A DNA stretch of 9,157 bases from Clostridia bacterium (GTDB lineage Bacteria > Bacillota > Clostridia > Christensenellales > Borkfalkiaceae): positions 1 to 9,157 of the forward strand of contig JAFTHR010000017.1 in NCBI GenBank assembly GCA_017457345.1, read 5' to 3'. This document shows, piece by piece, positions 1 to 6,743 of this stretch. Numbering within the stretch: position 1 is the first letter of the stretch; every line of letters begins with the position of its first letter. The notes under the pieces are model-generated. The model saw only the letters and a program-made list of their open reading frames with translations. It was not told the origin of the DNA and did not search any database. The position numbers and the translations under genes were made by a program.

Positions 1-13
1 AAGTTCCGTTTTT

Positions 14-17
14 GGAG
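14..17 (+). promoter_or_regulatory. Ribosome binding site of the lipoprotein gene
   Basis: GGAG sits seven bases before the ATG at 25. It favours that start over the in-frame ATG at 34, which would lie 16 bases away. The promoter is outside the window. Confidence 0.7.
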
Positions 18-24
18 AAATACT

Positions 25-1029
25 ATGATTAAAATGAAAAAAATTGCGGCAATTCTTGCCGCGGCTTGTATGTCTATTTCCGTAGCGGCAGTCGCCGCAT
101 CTTGTGGCGGTGGAGACAATTCGTCTTCTTCAAGTTCTTCGTCTGCGTTGCAAAAGGTAAACTATTCTATCACGTTTAAGGATCAAGACGGTTTATCCGT
201 TTCTCCCATTTCTTTAAGTCTTTATCAAAACGAAGAGTTGAAATCCACGGCAACGATAAGCGCGCAAGGCGTGTCTAGCGGTGAAGTTTACGAAGGCTCG
301 TACGTGGTGGAAGTGGAACTTCCCGAAGGGTATTTGCAAACTTCGAACACGATCACGGTGACCTTTACCGCGGCGGATGCAACGGAAGAGATTTCCGTTT
401 TGAACAATACCCCGAACGGAACGGCGGCTCGTCCTTTTGGGTTTATCGTTTCGGATACCTACGAAATGGAAACCACGATTCCCGCAAACGGCACGTACTA
501 TTATGCTCGTAGTGCGGTAAACGCCAAGTTGGTGATTGAATCGGATAGCGTTCAAGTACATTATAACGCCACGGTATATTCCCCGCGTGAAGGGGTTGTG
601 GAAGTGCCGCTCGTTGCGGATGAAGACGACGTGAAGGGGCAAATCGTGTTTACGGTGACGAACTTGACGAACGCCGAAGTGACGGTTGTATTGAAACTCG
701 TTTACCCCGAAGGCACGTATGAGAATCCCATGGAACTTTCGTTAGAAGAAGAAAATACGGCAACGGTGGTAGGATATAGTATCGTGAATTTCGGTTGGAC
801 GGCATCTTCTACGGGTACGCTTAGCCTTGTTTCGGAATCTGCGAATAACTACTTGAAAGTGTATAATAAAACGACGGGTAGAGTGGAAGGATACGTGCAT
901 ACGAGCGCATCCGCTCCGCTTGAAATCGCGGTGAACGAGGGGGACGAAATCTCCGTTGAAATTACGGTGCAAGGAACGGTAGCGGAAAACGCAGAAAACG
1001 TAATCACGTTTACGGCGTCTGTTGCGTAA
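25..1029 (+). CDS. Secreted beta-rich lipoprotein of unknown function
   Basis: I do not recognise a named family. The 334-residue product begins with a lysine-containing n-region (M-I-K-M-K-K) and a hydrophobic stretch (about 7-25) ending in A-A-S-C, so Cys27 is a probable lipid-attachment site, although alanine at -3 is weaker than the usual leucine. A Gly/Ser linker with eight consecutive serines (33-40) follows, typical of a tether holding a domain off the membrane. Residues 46-125 resemble a Cna-B/prealbumin-like beta-sandwich (K-D-Q-D-G near 52-56, then G-S-Y-V-V-E-V and P-E-G-Y at 100-103). Residues 129-228 and 228-334 look like two related beta modules, each opening P-x-G-T-x-x-x-P. 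No cysteine follows Cys27 and I see no catalytic motif, so binding or structural roles are likelier than enzymatic ones. The start at 25 has GGAG (14-17) seven bases upstream; ATG at 34 is an alternative. Gene reality is well supported; function is unknown. Confidence 0.85.
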   Translation: MIKMKKIAAILAAACMSISVAAVAASCGGGDNSSSSSSSSALQKVNYSITFKDQDGLSVSPISLSLYQNEELKSTATISAQGVSSGEVYEGSYVVEVELPEGYLQTSNTITVTFTAADATEEISVLNNTPNGTAARPFGFIVSDTYEMETTIPANGTYYYARSAVNAKLVIESDSVQVHYNATVYSPREGVVEVPLVADEDDVKGQIVFTVTNLTNAEVTVVLKLVYPEGTYENPMELSLEEENTATVVGYSIVNFGWTASSTGTLSLVSESANNYLKVYNKTTGRVEGYVHTSASAPLEIAVNEGDEISVEITVQGTVAENAENVITFTASVA

Positions 1030-1044
1030 GGAAAAGCAAATAAG

Positions 1045-1075
1045 AAACGCGGCTATTCAAGCCGCGTTTTCTTTT
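1045..1075. terminator. Rho-independent terminator shared by convergent genes
   Basis: A perfect 10-bp stem (1045-1054 with 1060-1069) closes a five-base loop and is GC-rich in the middle. On the + strand it is followed by a T-rich run (1067-1075, with more T at 1080-1085) and should end the lipoprotein transcript, whose stop codon is 15 bases upstream. Read from the - strand it is followed by a moderately T-rich tract, so it may also end ychF, whose stop is at 1088. The strong call is for the + direction; the reverse activity is inferred. Confidence 0.85.
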
Positions 1076-1087
1076 ACCGTTTTTTAG

Positions 1088-2203
1088 TTATTTATTGCTT
1101 TTGGAAACGTTGAAGAAGTATTCAACCACGTCGCCGTCTTGCATCACGTATTCTTTTCCTTCGGAGCGAACTTTGCCTTTTTCTTTGGCTGCAACGAGCG
1201 AGCCGAGCGATAAAAGGGTTTCCCAGTTCACAACGTCGGCACGGATAAAGCCTTTTTCAAAATCGGTGTGGATTTTTCCTGCCGCTTGCGGCGCTTTCGT
1301 GCCTTTCACAATCGTCCAAGCGCGGGTTTCTTTTTCGCCTGCGGTAAGGTAGGAGATAAGGCCGAGCAGGGCGTACGATTTTTTAATCAAACGATCAAGC
1401 CCGCTTTCGCCGAGCCCAAATTCTTCCATAAACACGGCTTTGTCTTCGGGATCCATTTGCGAGAGTTCTTCTTCCGTTTTTGCGCAGATAACGAGCACTT
1501 CGCTTCCTTCCGTTTCCGCGAATTTCTTTACGGAAACAACGTGGGGTAAATCGTCTTCATTTGCGCCCATATCCGCTTCTTCTATATTTGCGGCGTAGAT
1601 AACGGGTTTCGAAGTGAGCAGGAAACAGTTTTTCAAAAATTCCGTTTCTTCTTCCGTCACGGTAAAGGTACGTGCGGGTTTTTCGCTTTCCAGGTGCGCA
1701 TACAGGCGTTCTAAGAACGCGTATTCTTCCACCGCCTTTTTATCCGAGCCGCCGCGGGCTTGCACTTTCACCTTGTTCATGCGGTTTTGCACGGCTTCCA
1801 TATCCGAAAGGATCAATTCAAGGTTAATCGTTTGGATATCGTCTACGGGGTCAACGCGGTTTTCCACGTGCGTAATGTTGGAGTTTTCAAAACAACGCAC
1901 CACGTGCACGATAGCATCTACTTCGCGAATATGCGAAAGGAATTTATTCCCCAAGCCTTCCCCTCTAGACGCGCCTTTCACGAGCCCGGCAATGTCCACG
2001 AATTCGATAACGGCGGGCGTCACCTTTTTGCTTTGGTAAAGGGCGGCGAGTTTATCAAGCCGTTCGTCCGGCACGGCAACAACGCCAACATTCGGCTCAA
2101 TGGTGCAGAACGGATAGTTGGCGCATTCAGCACCTGCGTGCGTAATTGCGTTAAAGAGGGTAGATTTGCCTACGTTGGGAAGTCCCACAACGCCAAGTTT
2201 CAT
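1088..2203 (-). CDS. ychF: Ribosome-binding ATPase YchF (OLA1/Obg family)
   Basis: This cytoplasmic P-loop NTPase of the Obg/TRAFAC class binds ribosomes and, unlike most relatives, prefers ATP. The 371-residue product is close to the family length of about 363. Visible motifs are the P-loop G-L-P-N-V-G-K-S (7-14), the conserved N-Y-P-F-C-T-I-E-P-N segment (29-38), switch II D-I-A-G-L (70-74) where a hydrophobic residue replaces the catalytic glutamine of Ras-type GTPases, and N-I-E-E (206-209) in place of N-K-x-D, which is the basis of relaxed or ATP specificity. A coiled-coil-like helical insertion lies around 125-190. The C-terminal TGS domain (about 285-370) carries the G-K-I-H-T-D-F-E-K-G-F-I-R-A signature. 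Cys33 matches the position reported as redox-sensitive in the E. coli protein. The ATG at 2203 is followed directly by the conserved M-K-L-G-V-V-G start. It is divergent from argS and convergent with the lipoprotein gene. Confidence 0.97.
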   Translation of the reverse strand: MKLGVVGLPNVGKSTLFNAITHAGAECANYPFCTIEPNVGVVAVPDERLDKLAALYQSKKVTPAVIEFVDIAGLVKGASRGEGLGNKFLSHIREVDAIVHVVRCFENSNITHVENRVDPVDDIQTINLELILSDMEAVQNRMNKVKVQARGGSDKKAVEEYAFLERLYAHLESEKPARTFTVTEEETEFLKNCFLLTSKPVIYAANIEEADMGANEDDLPHVVSVKKFAETEGSEVLVICAKTEEELSQMDPEDKAVFMEEFGLGESGLDRLIKKSYALLGLISYLTAGEKETRAWTIVKGTKAPQAAGKIHTDFEKGFIRADVVNWETLLSLGSLVAAKEKGKVRSEGKEYVMQDGDVVEYFFNVSKSNK

Positions 2204-2249
2204 AATATCAACCTGCCTTTTTTAGTGTTTTTTCAAAAAATCGAGTATT

Positions 2250-2278
2250 ATTATAATATAAAATCAAAAAATAAGCAA
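2250..2278 (-). promoter_or_regulatory. Predicted sigma-A promoter of ychF
   Basis: Read on the - strand, TTGCTT (2278-2273) and a perfect TATAAT (2255-2250) are separated by exactly 17 bases. The expected transcription start is near 2243, giving a leader of about 40 bases before the ATG at 2203. The leader contains GCAGGTT (2216-2210), whose AGG is a weak Shine-Dalgarno element eight bases from the start. The call rests on sequence match and placement only. Confidence 0.7.
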
Positions 2279-2285
2279 ATTAAAG

Positions 2286-2314
2286 TTGCTCAATTTTGAA
2301 AAATATGTTAATAT
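2286..2314 (+). promoter_or_regulatory. Predicted promoter of argS with extended -10
   Basis: TTGCTC (2286-2291) and TAATAT (2309-2314) are 17 bases apart, and the -10 is preceded by TG (2306-2307), the extended -10 motif that compensates for a weak hexamer. The predicted start near 2321 leaves a leader of about 39 bases, too short for a T-box or other large leader RNA. Its -35 box lies seven bases from the -35 of the divergent ychF promoter. The match is moderate, so the exact boxes are less certain than for ychF. Confidence 0.5.
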
Positions 2315-2359
2315 ATTTTCGAAAAAACTTCAAAACGAAGAAAAAGCAGGTTAATTGAG

Positions 2360-4045
2360 ATGGACTATAAAAAACTAATTGCCGAAAAACTGCAAATCGA
2401 AGGCGTAAGCCAGCAAGAATTGTATGAACTTATCACCGTTCCGCCGAACACCGAAATGGGTGACTACGCGTTGCCGTGCTTTAAGTTCGCTAAAATTATG
2501 CGCAAAAGCCCCGTAATGATTGCCGAGGCACTCAAAAACGAATTCGTCACGGACGAAACGGTTTGCGAAGTTTCCGCGGTAAACGGCTACTTAAACTTTA
2601 AAATAGATAAAACGGCGTTCGTTTCCCGTACGCTTGAAAAGATTTTTGCCGAAGGCGCGTGCTACGGTGCTTCGAACGAAGGGCAAGGAAAAACAGTTTG
2701 TATCGACTATTCGTCTATCAATATCGCAAAGCCTTTCCATATCGGGCATTTATCGACCACCGTTTTGGGCGGTGCGTTATACCGTATTTTGAGCTTCCTT
2801 GGCTACCGCGCTGTTGGGATTAACCATTTAGGGGACTACGGAACGCAATTCGGCAAATTGATTTCCGCATACAAACGCTGGGGTGTAAAAGAAGAGATTG
2901 AACGCGGCGGTATTCGCGCGCTCAACGAACTCTACGTTCGTTTCCACCGTGAAGCGGAAGAACACCCTGAATACGAAGACGAAGCCCGTGCATACTTTAA
3001 AAAGATTGAACAAGGGGATGAAGAGTGCTTAAAACTCTTCCATTGGTTTAAGGAACTTACGCTTAAGGACGTGGAAAAAATCTACGAACTTTTGGATATC
3101 CATTTCGATTCGTATGCTGGGGAAAGTTTCTATTCGGACAAAATGCAACCGATTGTGGATGAACTCCGCGAAAAGGGCTTACTCGTAGAAAGCCGTGGTG
3201 CGCAAGTGGTGGACTTGGAAGAATACGGAATGTCTCCTTGCATTATTTTGAAATCGGACGGATCTTCTTTGTATGCAACGCGTGATATGGCGGCGGCGGA
3301 TTACCGTAAAAAGACCTACGATTTCGATAAATGTTTATACGTAGTAGCCTACCAACAAAACTTGCACTTTAAGCAATTCTTTAAAGTGCTTGAACTGATG
3401 GGCAAAGAATGGGCGAAAGACCTTGTACACGTGGCGTACGGTATGGTTTCTCTTGAAGAGGGTACAATGTCCACGAGAAAAGGGAACGTCGTGTTCTTAG
3501 AAGACGTTATCAATAAATGTATTGAAAAGGCGTATACGATTATCGACGAGAAAAATCCCGACCTTGAAAATAAAGAAGAAGCGGCAAAGAAAGTTGGCGT
3601 GGGCGCGGTAATCTTCGGTGCGCTTTACAATAGTAAAATTAAAGATATCGTGTTCTCGTACGATAAAGTTTTGAACTTCGACGGGGAAACGAGCGTGTAC
3701 GTACAATATACTTGCGCGAGAGCGAACTCCGTTCTTCAAAAGGGCGGCGCGTTTGGCGACTATCAAATCCCCGAACTCTGTGCGGCGGAAATTGAACTTG
3801 CAAAAGCGCTTTCGGTATTCCCGAACACGGTAAAAGAGGCGGCGGAGAAGTACGAACCTTCGTATATTGCTCGTTTTGCGGTAGACGTGGCGCAAAAGTT
3901 CAACAAATTCTATTTTGATTGTAAAATTTTATCTGCGGAAGAAGAGAACGTAAAGAACTTCCGTTTGGCGCTTACGCAGGCAACCAAGCAAACGCTCACC
4001 AACGCGTTTAAATTGTTGGGGATTGGTATTCCCGAAAAAATGTAA
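2360..4045 (+). CDS. argS: Arginyl-tRNA synthetase
   Basis: This class I aminoacyl-tRNA synthetase charges tRNA-Arg with arginine in the cytoplasm. The 561-residue length matches the usual 550-580. An N-terminal Add-1 domain (about 1-85, with M-G-D-Y-A-L-P at 33-39) recognises the tRNA D-loop in this family. The catalytic Rossmann fold carries HIGH at 127-130 and the family signature N-H-L-G-D-Y-G-T-Q-F-G-K-L (155-167). The KMSKS equivalent is M-S-T-R-K-G-N (370-376). The DALR-type anticodon-binding domain (about 445-561) has Y-V-Q-Y-T-C-A-R-A and the usual C-terminal L-L-G-I-x-x-P-E-K-M ending. The ATG at 2360 is preceded by AGG in GCAGGTT (2346-2352), a weak ribosome binding site, and is the natural start for the Add-1 domain. 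It appears intact and monocistronic, ending at a strong terminator. Confidence 0.98.
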   Translation: MDYKKLIAEKLQIEGVSQQELYELITVPPNTEMGDYALPCFKFAKIMRKSPVMIAEALKNEFVTDETVCEVSAVNGYLNFKIDKTAFVSRTLEKIFAEGACYGASNEGQGKTVCIDYSSINIAKPFHIGHLSTTVLGGALYRILSFLGYRAVGINHLGDYGTQFGKLISAYKRWGVKEEIERGGIRALNELYVRFHREAEEHPEYEDEARAYFKKIEQGDEECLKLFHWFKELTLKDVEKIYELLDIHFDSYAGESFYSDKMQPIVDELREKGLLVESRGAQVVDLEEYGMSPCIILKSDGSSLYATRDMAAADYRKKTYDFDKCLYVVAYQQNLHFKQFFKVLELMGKEWAKDLVHVAYGMVSLEEGTMSTRKGNVVFLEDVINKCIEKAYTIIDEKNPDLENKEEAAKKVGVGAVIFGALYNSKIKDIVFSYDKVLNFDGETSVYVQYTCARANSVLQKGGAFGDYQIPELCAAEIELAKALSVFPNTVKEAAEKYEPSYIARFAVDVAQKFNKFYFDCKILSAEEENVKNFRLALTQATKQTLTNAFKLLGIGIPEKM

Positions 4046-4048
4046 AAT

Positions 4049-4082
4049 GAAAGGCTTTCGGTTAAGACCGAGAGCCTTTTTT
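4049..4082. terminator. Rho-independent terminator shared by argS and the ABC operon
   Basis: A 12-pair stem (4051-4062 with 4067-4078, one G-U pair) closes a four-base loop (4063-4066). A run of six T (4077-4082) follows on the + strand, right after the argS stop at 4045. The opposite strand also leaves the stem into a T-rich stretch, and the permease stop is at 4084, so the same hairpin probably ends the importer operon from the other side. The + direction is the stronger call. Confidence 0.9.
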
Positions 4083-4083
4083 A

Positions 4084-4890
4084 TTAACGTTGGTTTTTGA
4101 TTAATCGTTTTTCAAGTAGCGCCACGGCGGCGTACATAGCGGCGGCAAGAACGCAAAGAATAAATACCGCGCTCATTACAAGGTCGAGTTTGAACACTTG
4201 ACCGCCGTAAACGATAAGATATCCGATCCCCGCCTTCGAAACGATATATTCCCCCATAATCGAGCCGATCCAAGCCATACCCACGTTGATTTTCAGCATA
4301 GAAATAAAGTTGGGCAGGGCGGAAGGGATCACGAGTTTGGAAAGAATTTGCAATTTGGTTGCGCCCATAGATTTCAAGAGCAGGATTTTATTTTCATCCG
4401 TTGCCAAAAATCCGTTTAGCATATTCAAAATGCAAACGATTAACCCGATAATTACGGTCATAAACACAATGGCTTTACTACCCGTGCCGCACCAAATAAT
4501 AATGAGTGGACCAAGGGCGATTTTCGGCAGGGCGTTAAGCACCACGATATAGGGCTCTAACACGCGGCGCAACAGGTCGCTCCACCAAAGTAAAAGGGCA
4601 ATTAAAACGCCTAAAATAACGGCAATGGCAAACCCTGCAAGCGTTTCCCATAAAGTTGTGCCCACGTGGTAGAAAAGCGAGCCGCTCTCATATAAGTCTA
4701 CAATCGTCTTTGCGATCCGAGAAGGAGAACTCGTAATAAAGGGGTTCACCCACTCTAAGGTTGCGGCAAGTTCCCAAAAACCGAGCAAAAGCAAGAGTGT
4801 CGCCACCCGCAAAAATTGCACGAATACCGTTTTTCTTTTTAAGCCTTTTAAATAGAGTAAATGTTCTCTTGTATATTCGGCGTTTTTCAT
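4084..4890 (-). CDS. ABC importer permease (SsuC/TauC/ThiX type)
   Basis: This is the integral membrane subunit of a nitrate/sulfonate/taurine/thiamine-precursor-type ABC importer. With the start at 4890 it has 268 residues, usual for the family. Five or six hydrophobic segments are visible near 22-44, 80-103, 113-135, 138-160, 200-213 (weak) and 236-258. The cytoplasmic EAA loop that docks on the ATPase is at about 166-194, with the conserved glycine at 176 and I-P-S-A-L-P at 188-193. The next stretch, ending M-G-E-Y-I-V and G-I-G-Y-L-I, is characteristic of SsuC-like permeases. I chose the ATG at 4890 because it overlaps the upstream ATPase stop as ATGA, the usual translational coupling, and a run of G (4906-4901) lies ten bases upstream. 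An in-frame ATG at 4908 would add six residues but has no good ribosome binding site. It is the last gene of the operon. Confidence 0.93.
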   Translation of the reverse strand: MKNAEYTREHLLYLKGLKRKTVFVQFLRVATLLLLLGFWELAATLEWVNPFITSSPSRIAKTIVDLYESGSLFYHVGTTLWETLAGFAIAVILGVLIALLLWWSDLLRRVLEPYIVVLNALPKIALGPLIIIWCGTGSKAIVFMTVIIGLIVCILNMLNGFLATDENKILLLKSMGATKLQILSKLVIPSALPNFISMLKINVGMAWIGSIMGEYIVSKAGIGYLIVYGGQVFKLDLVMSAVFILCVLAAAMYAAVALLEKRLIKNQR

Positions 4891-5621
4891 GCGTTTAATT
4901 CCCCCCATAACACTTCAAACCATTTCGAAAATTGCTCGTTCTCACGCCGTTTTAGCGGTTCGGTTTCTTTAAAAGAAACCGTGTGTTCTGCAAGAACGGT
5001 GGCGGGACGCTTGGAAAGCACGAAAATTCGATCGGCAACGGAGATTGCTTCGCTAATATCGTGCGTGATGAGCAAAGTGGTTTTTTTCTCGCTCATAATA
5101 ATGTTATACACGTCGTCGCAAACGGAAAGCCGCGTTTGGTAATCGAGCGCCGAAAACGGCTCGTCGAGTAAAAGTACGTCGGGGTTGAGTGCAAGGGTAC
5201 GGATAAGAGCCGCGCGTTGCCGCATCCCGCCTGAAAGAGAGGAAGGATAACTCTTTAAAAATTGTTTTAATCCGTATTTTTCCGCCAGTTCCACGGCGCG
5301 TTTTTTATTTTCGGGGGTGTTCGTGCGCTTGATTTCAAGCGGCAAGAAAATGTTTTTTTCAATCGTTCGCCAAGGGAAAAGTTCGTCTTTTTGGAGCATA
5401 TAACCGAACGAAACTCCGTCGTTTACCACTTTCCCTTCGGTGGGGGTAAGAAGCCCCGCTGCAAGGGATAAAAGGGTGGTTTTTCCGCACCCGGAAGGGC
5501 CAATAATGGCAACGAATTCGCCTTGACGAACGCTGAAATTCATATCCTTTACGGCAACCGTTTCGCCTTGTTTGCTATGGTAGTGCATCGATACGTTTTC
5601 AAAGCGTAAAACTTCTTTCAT
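4887..5621 (-). CDS. ABC importer ATPase (SsuB/TauB type)
   Basis: This nucleotide-binding subunit powers the importer from the cytoplasmic face. At 244 residues it is typical in length and all ATPase elements are present: Walker A G-P-S-G-C-G-K-T-T (41-49), Q-loop glutamine 77 in M-L-Q-K-D-E-L-F-P-W, ABC signature L-S-G-G-M-R-Q-R (129-136), Walker B V-L-L-L-D-E-P (149-155), D-loop S-A-L-D (157-160) and switch histidine 187 in T-H-D. The Q-loop form with L-F-P-W is typical of the nitrate/sulfonate/taurine ATPase group. An AAGG element lies about ten bases before the ATG at 5621. The gene follows the binding-protein gene by 31 bases and its TGA overlaps the permease ATG, so the three are almost certainly cotranscribed. 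The sequence does not identify the substrate. Confidence 0.96.
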   Translation of the reverse strand: MKEVLRFENVSMHYHSKQGETVAVKDMNFSVRQGEFVAIIGPSGCGKTTLLSLAAGLLTPTEGKVVNDGVSFGYMLQKDELFPWRTIEKNIFLPLEIKRTNTPENKKRAVELAEKYGLKQFLKSYPSSLSGGMRQRAALIRTLALNPDVLLLDEPFSALDYQTRLSVCDDVYNIIMSEKKTTLLITHDISEAISVADRIFVLSKRPATVLAEHTVSFKETEPLKRRENEQFSKWFEVLWGELNA

Positions 5622-5652
5622 AGTGGTTTACCTTCGTAAGTGGAGTAGTATA

Positions 5653-6675
5653 TCAGTTGGTTTGATAAACCGTTTCGTAAGCAATTTGAGCCAAAGAATT
5701 GTTGATGAGTTCCGAGTGGTTTACACGGCGCGTAAGTTCCCCTGCATTATCGATAACGTCCTGCAAACGGTTAAAACTTGCTTCCGTCATTGCCATATTC
5801 GTCACCCACGCGTCAATATCTTTATAGCGTTGAACGGATGCGGCGAGCGCGGTGACGGAAGTGGATTCAAAATAGGCGGTCAAGTACGGTGCAATCGTTT
5901 GAGCGTCCGTTTCCTGCACGTATTTAATGGCTTTCGTTACGGCGGTTAAAAATCCTTTTGCCGTGCTCTCGTTTTTATTGAGCCAACTTTCTTTTGCCAT
6001 AAAGCAAGTGTAGGGAATTTCCCCGGAAGCTTCCCCAACGGAGGCTACTACGTAGCCTTTTCCTGCTGCTTCGTATTCGTATGCCACGGGGTCGAACATA
6101 GTACAATAGTCCGCCGTGCCCGCTTCAAAAGCGCTCGTCATCAGGTTAAACGCCACGTCGTAATTCAGCGTTAAATCCACGCCGTCCGTCAAGTTGTTGT
6201 TCTTTAAAATGTATTCGAACGTCATAGCGGGTACGCCGCCTTTTCTACCTGCCAGGATCTCTTTTCCGCGTAAATCCGTCCATTGAAAATTAGGCTCGGG
6301 GTTGCGGGAAACAAGGAAAGAACCGTCTCGCTTCGTCAGTTGGCCAAACACTTCGGGAACGTCGTTCGAGCCGCCGATAAGTACGTACAACGCCGCTTCA
6401 GGACCGCAAAAGCCCACGTCGGCATCTCCGGAAAGTACGGCGGACATTACGTTATCAGCCCCGCCGCCGTTCGTAAGTTCAATTTTAATTCCGTTTTCCT
6501 TGAAGTATCCAAGGGCATCCGCAAGGTAAAGCGGTGCGTAGAAAACGGAATGTGTCACTTCGTTAATTTTAACTTTTTTCAAACCGTCGCCATCGTCTTT
6601 GCATCCGGCAAAGGCGGGTAAAACGAAAGCGGTGGAAAGAAGAGTGGAAGAAAAAATGCGCATTAATTTGTTCAT
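5653..6675 (-). CDS. ABC importer substrate-binding lipoprotein (NMT1/SsuA-like)
   Basis: This extracellular solute receptor captures the substrate and delivers it to the permease. The 340-residue product has a signal peptide (K3, R6, hydrophobic 7-23) ending F-A-G-C, so Cys25 is the likely lipidated residue; phenylalanine at -3 is tolerated but not typical. The mature part shows the NMT1/THI5-like pattern of periplasmic-binding fold II proteins: H-S-V-F-Y-A-P-L-Y (42-50), G-Y-F-K-E-N-G-I (56-63), G-G-G-A-D-N-V-M (70-77) with S-G-D-A-D-V-G-F-C-G-P-E (82-93), and the hinge-proximal A-G-R-K-G-G-V-P-A (142-150). Family members bind aliphatic sulfonates, taurine, nitrate, pyrimidine thiamine precursors or flavins, and I cannot choose among these. 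GGAG at about 6690-6687 lies 11 bases before the ATG at 6675; ATG for M5 is a less likely alternative. It is the first gene of the operon. Confidence 0.94.
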   Translation of the reverse strand: MNKLMRIFSSTLLSTAFVLPAFAGCKDDGDGLKKVKINEVTHSVFYAPLYLADALGYFKENGIKIELTNGGGADNVMSAVLSGDADVGFCGPEAALYVLIGGSNDVPEVFGQLTKRDGSFLVSRNPEPNFQWTDLRGKEILAGRKGGVPAMTFEYILKNNNLTDGVDLTLNYDVAFNLMTSAFEAGTADYCTMFDPVAYEYEAAGKGYVVASVGEASGEIPYTCFMAKESWLNKNESTAKGFLTAVTKAIKYVQETDAQTIAPYLTAYFESTSVTALAASVQRYKDIDAWVTNMAMTEASFNRLQDVIDNAGELTRRVNHSELINNSLAQIAYETVYQTN

Positions 6676-6711
6676 AATTTAAAAATCTCCGAGAAAAATT
6701 TGGAATAATAT

Positions 6712-6741
6712 ATTATATGAACGGGCAATTATAATTGACAA
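6712..6741 (-). promoter_or_regulatory. Predicted promoter of the ABC importer operon
   Basis: On the - strand TTGTCA (6741-6736, five of six consensus bases) and a perfect TATAAT (6717-6712) are 18 bases apart. The predicted start near 6705 gives a leader of only about 30 bases, leaving no room for a TPP or other riboswitch upstream of the binding-protein gene. The -35 overlaps the -35 of the divergent valS promoter. The surrounding DNA is AT-rich, so other -10 registers are possible. Confidence 0.55.
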
Positions 6742-6743
6742 TT
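6726..6743. repeat. CAATT/AATTG half-site cluster, candidate operator
   Basis: CAATTATAATTG (6726-6737) is a perfect 12-bp palindrome, and the adjoining AATTGACAATT (6733-6743) is an inverted repeat around a central A. Together they give three half-sites (CAATT, AATTG, CAATT) in 18 bp. The cluster covers the -35 boxes of both divergent promoters. This could be a binding site for a dimeric regulator or a by-product of AT-rich composition plus two overlapping -35 boxes; no regulator gene is in the window. Confidence 0.35.

Noticed and set aside
123..146. Serine codon run in the lipoprotein as a nucleotide repeat
   Set aside because: The eight serines use a mix of TCG, TCT, TCA and AGT codons, so this is a protein-level tether rather than a slipping DNA microsatellite.
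1760..2299. A 179-codon + strand open frame opposite ychF
   Set aside because: It lies antisense to the strongly supported ychF gene, its translation is rich in His, Arg and Phe without family character, and no ribosome binding site precedes it. The other antisense frames inside ychF (1095-1352, 1268-1549, 1614-2039) are the same kind of shadow.
3497..3895. A 132-codon - strand open frame inside argS
   Set aside because: The argS frame here carries the MSTRKG-to-DALR region with clear conservation. The antisense product is Arg/Phe-rich and unrecognisable.
6676..6711. Possible TPP riboswitch upstream of the binding-protein gene, as in thiamine-precursor importers
   Set aside because: The predicted leader is about 30 bases and contains neither conserved TPP riboswitch element.
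6705..6716. ATAATATATTAT palindrome near the importer promoter
   Set aside because: It is a pure A/T sequence overlapping the -10 box, and palindromes of this kind are expected by chance in such composition.
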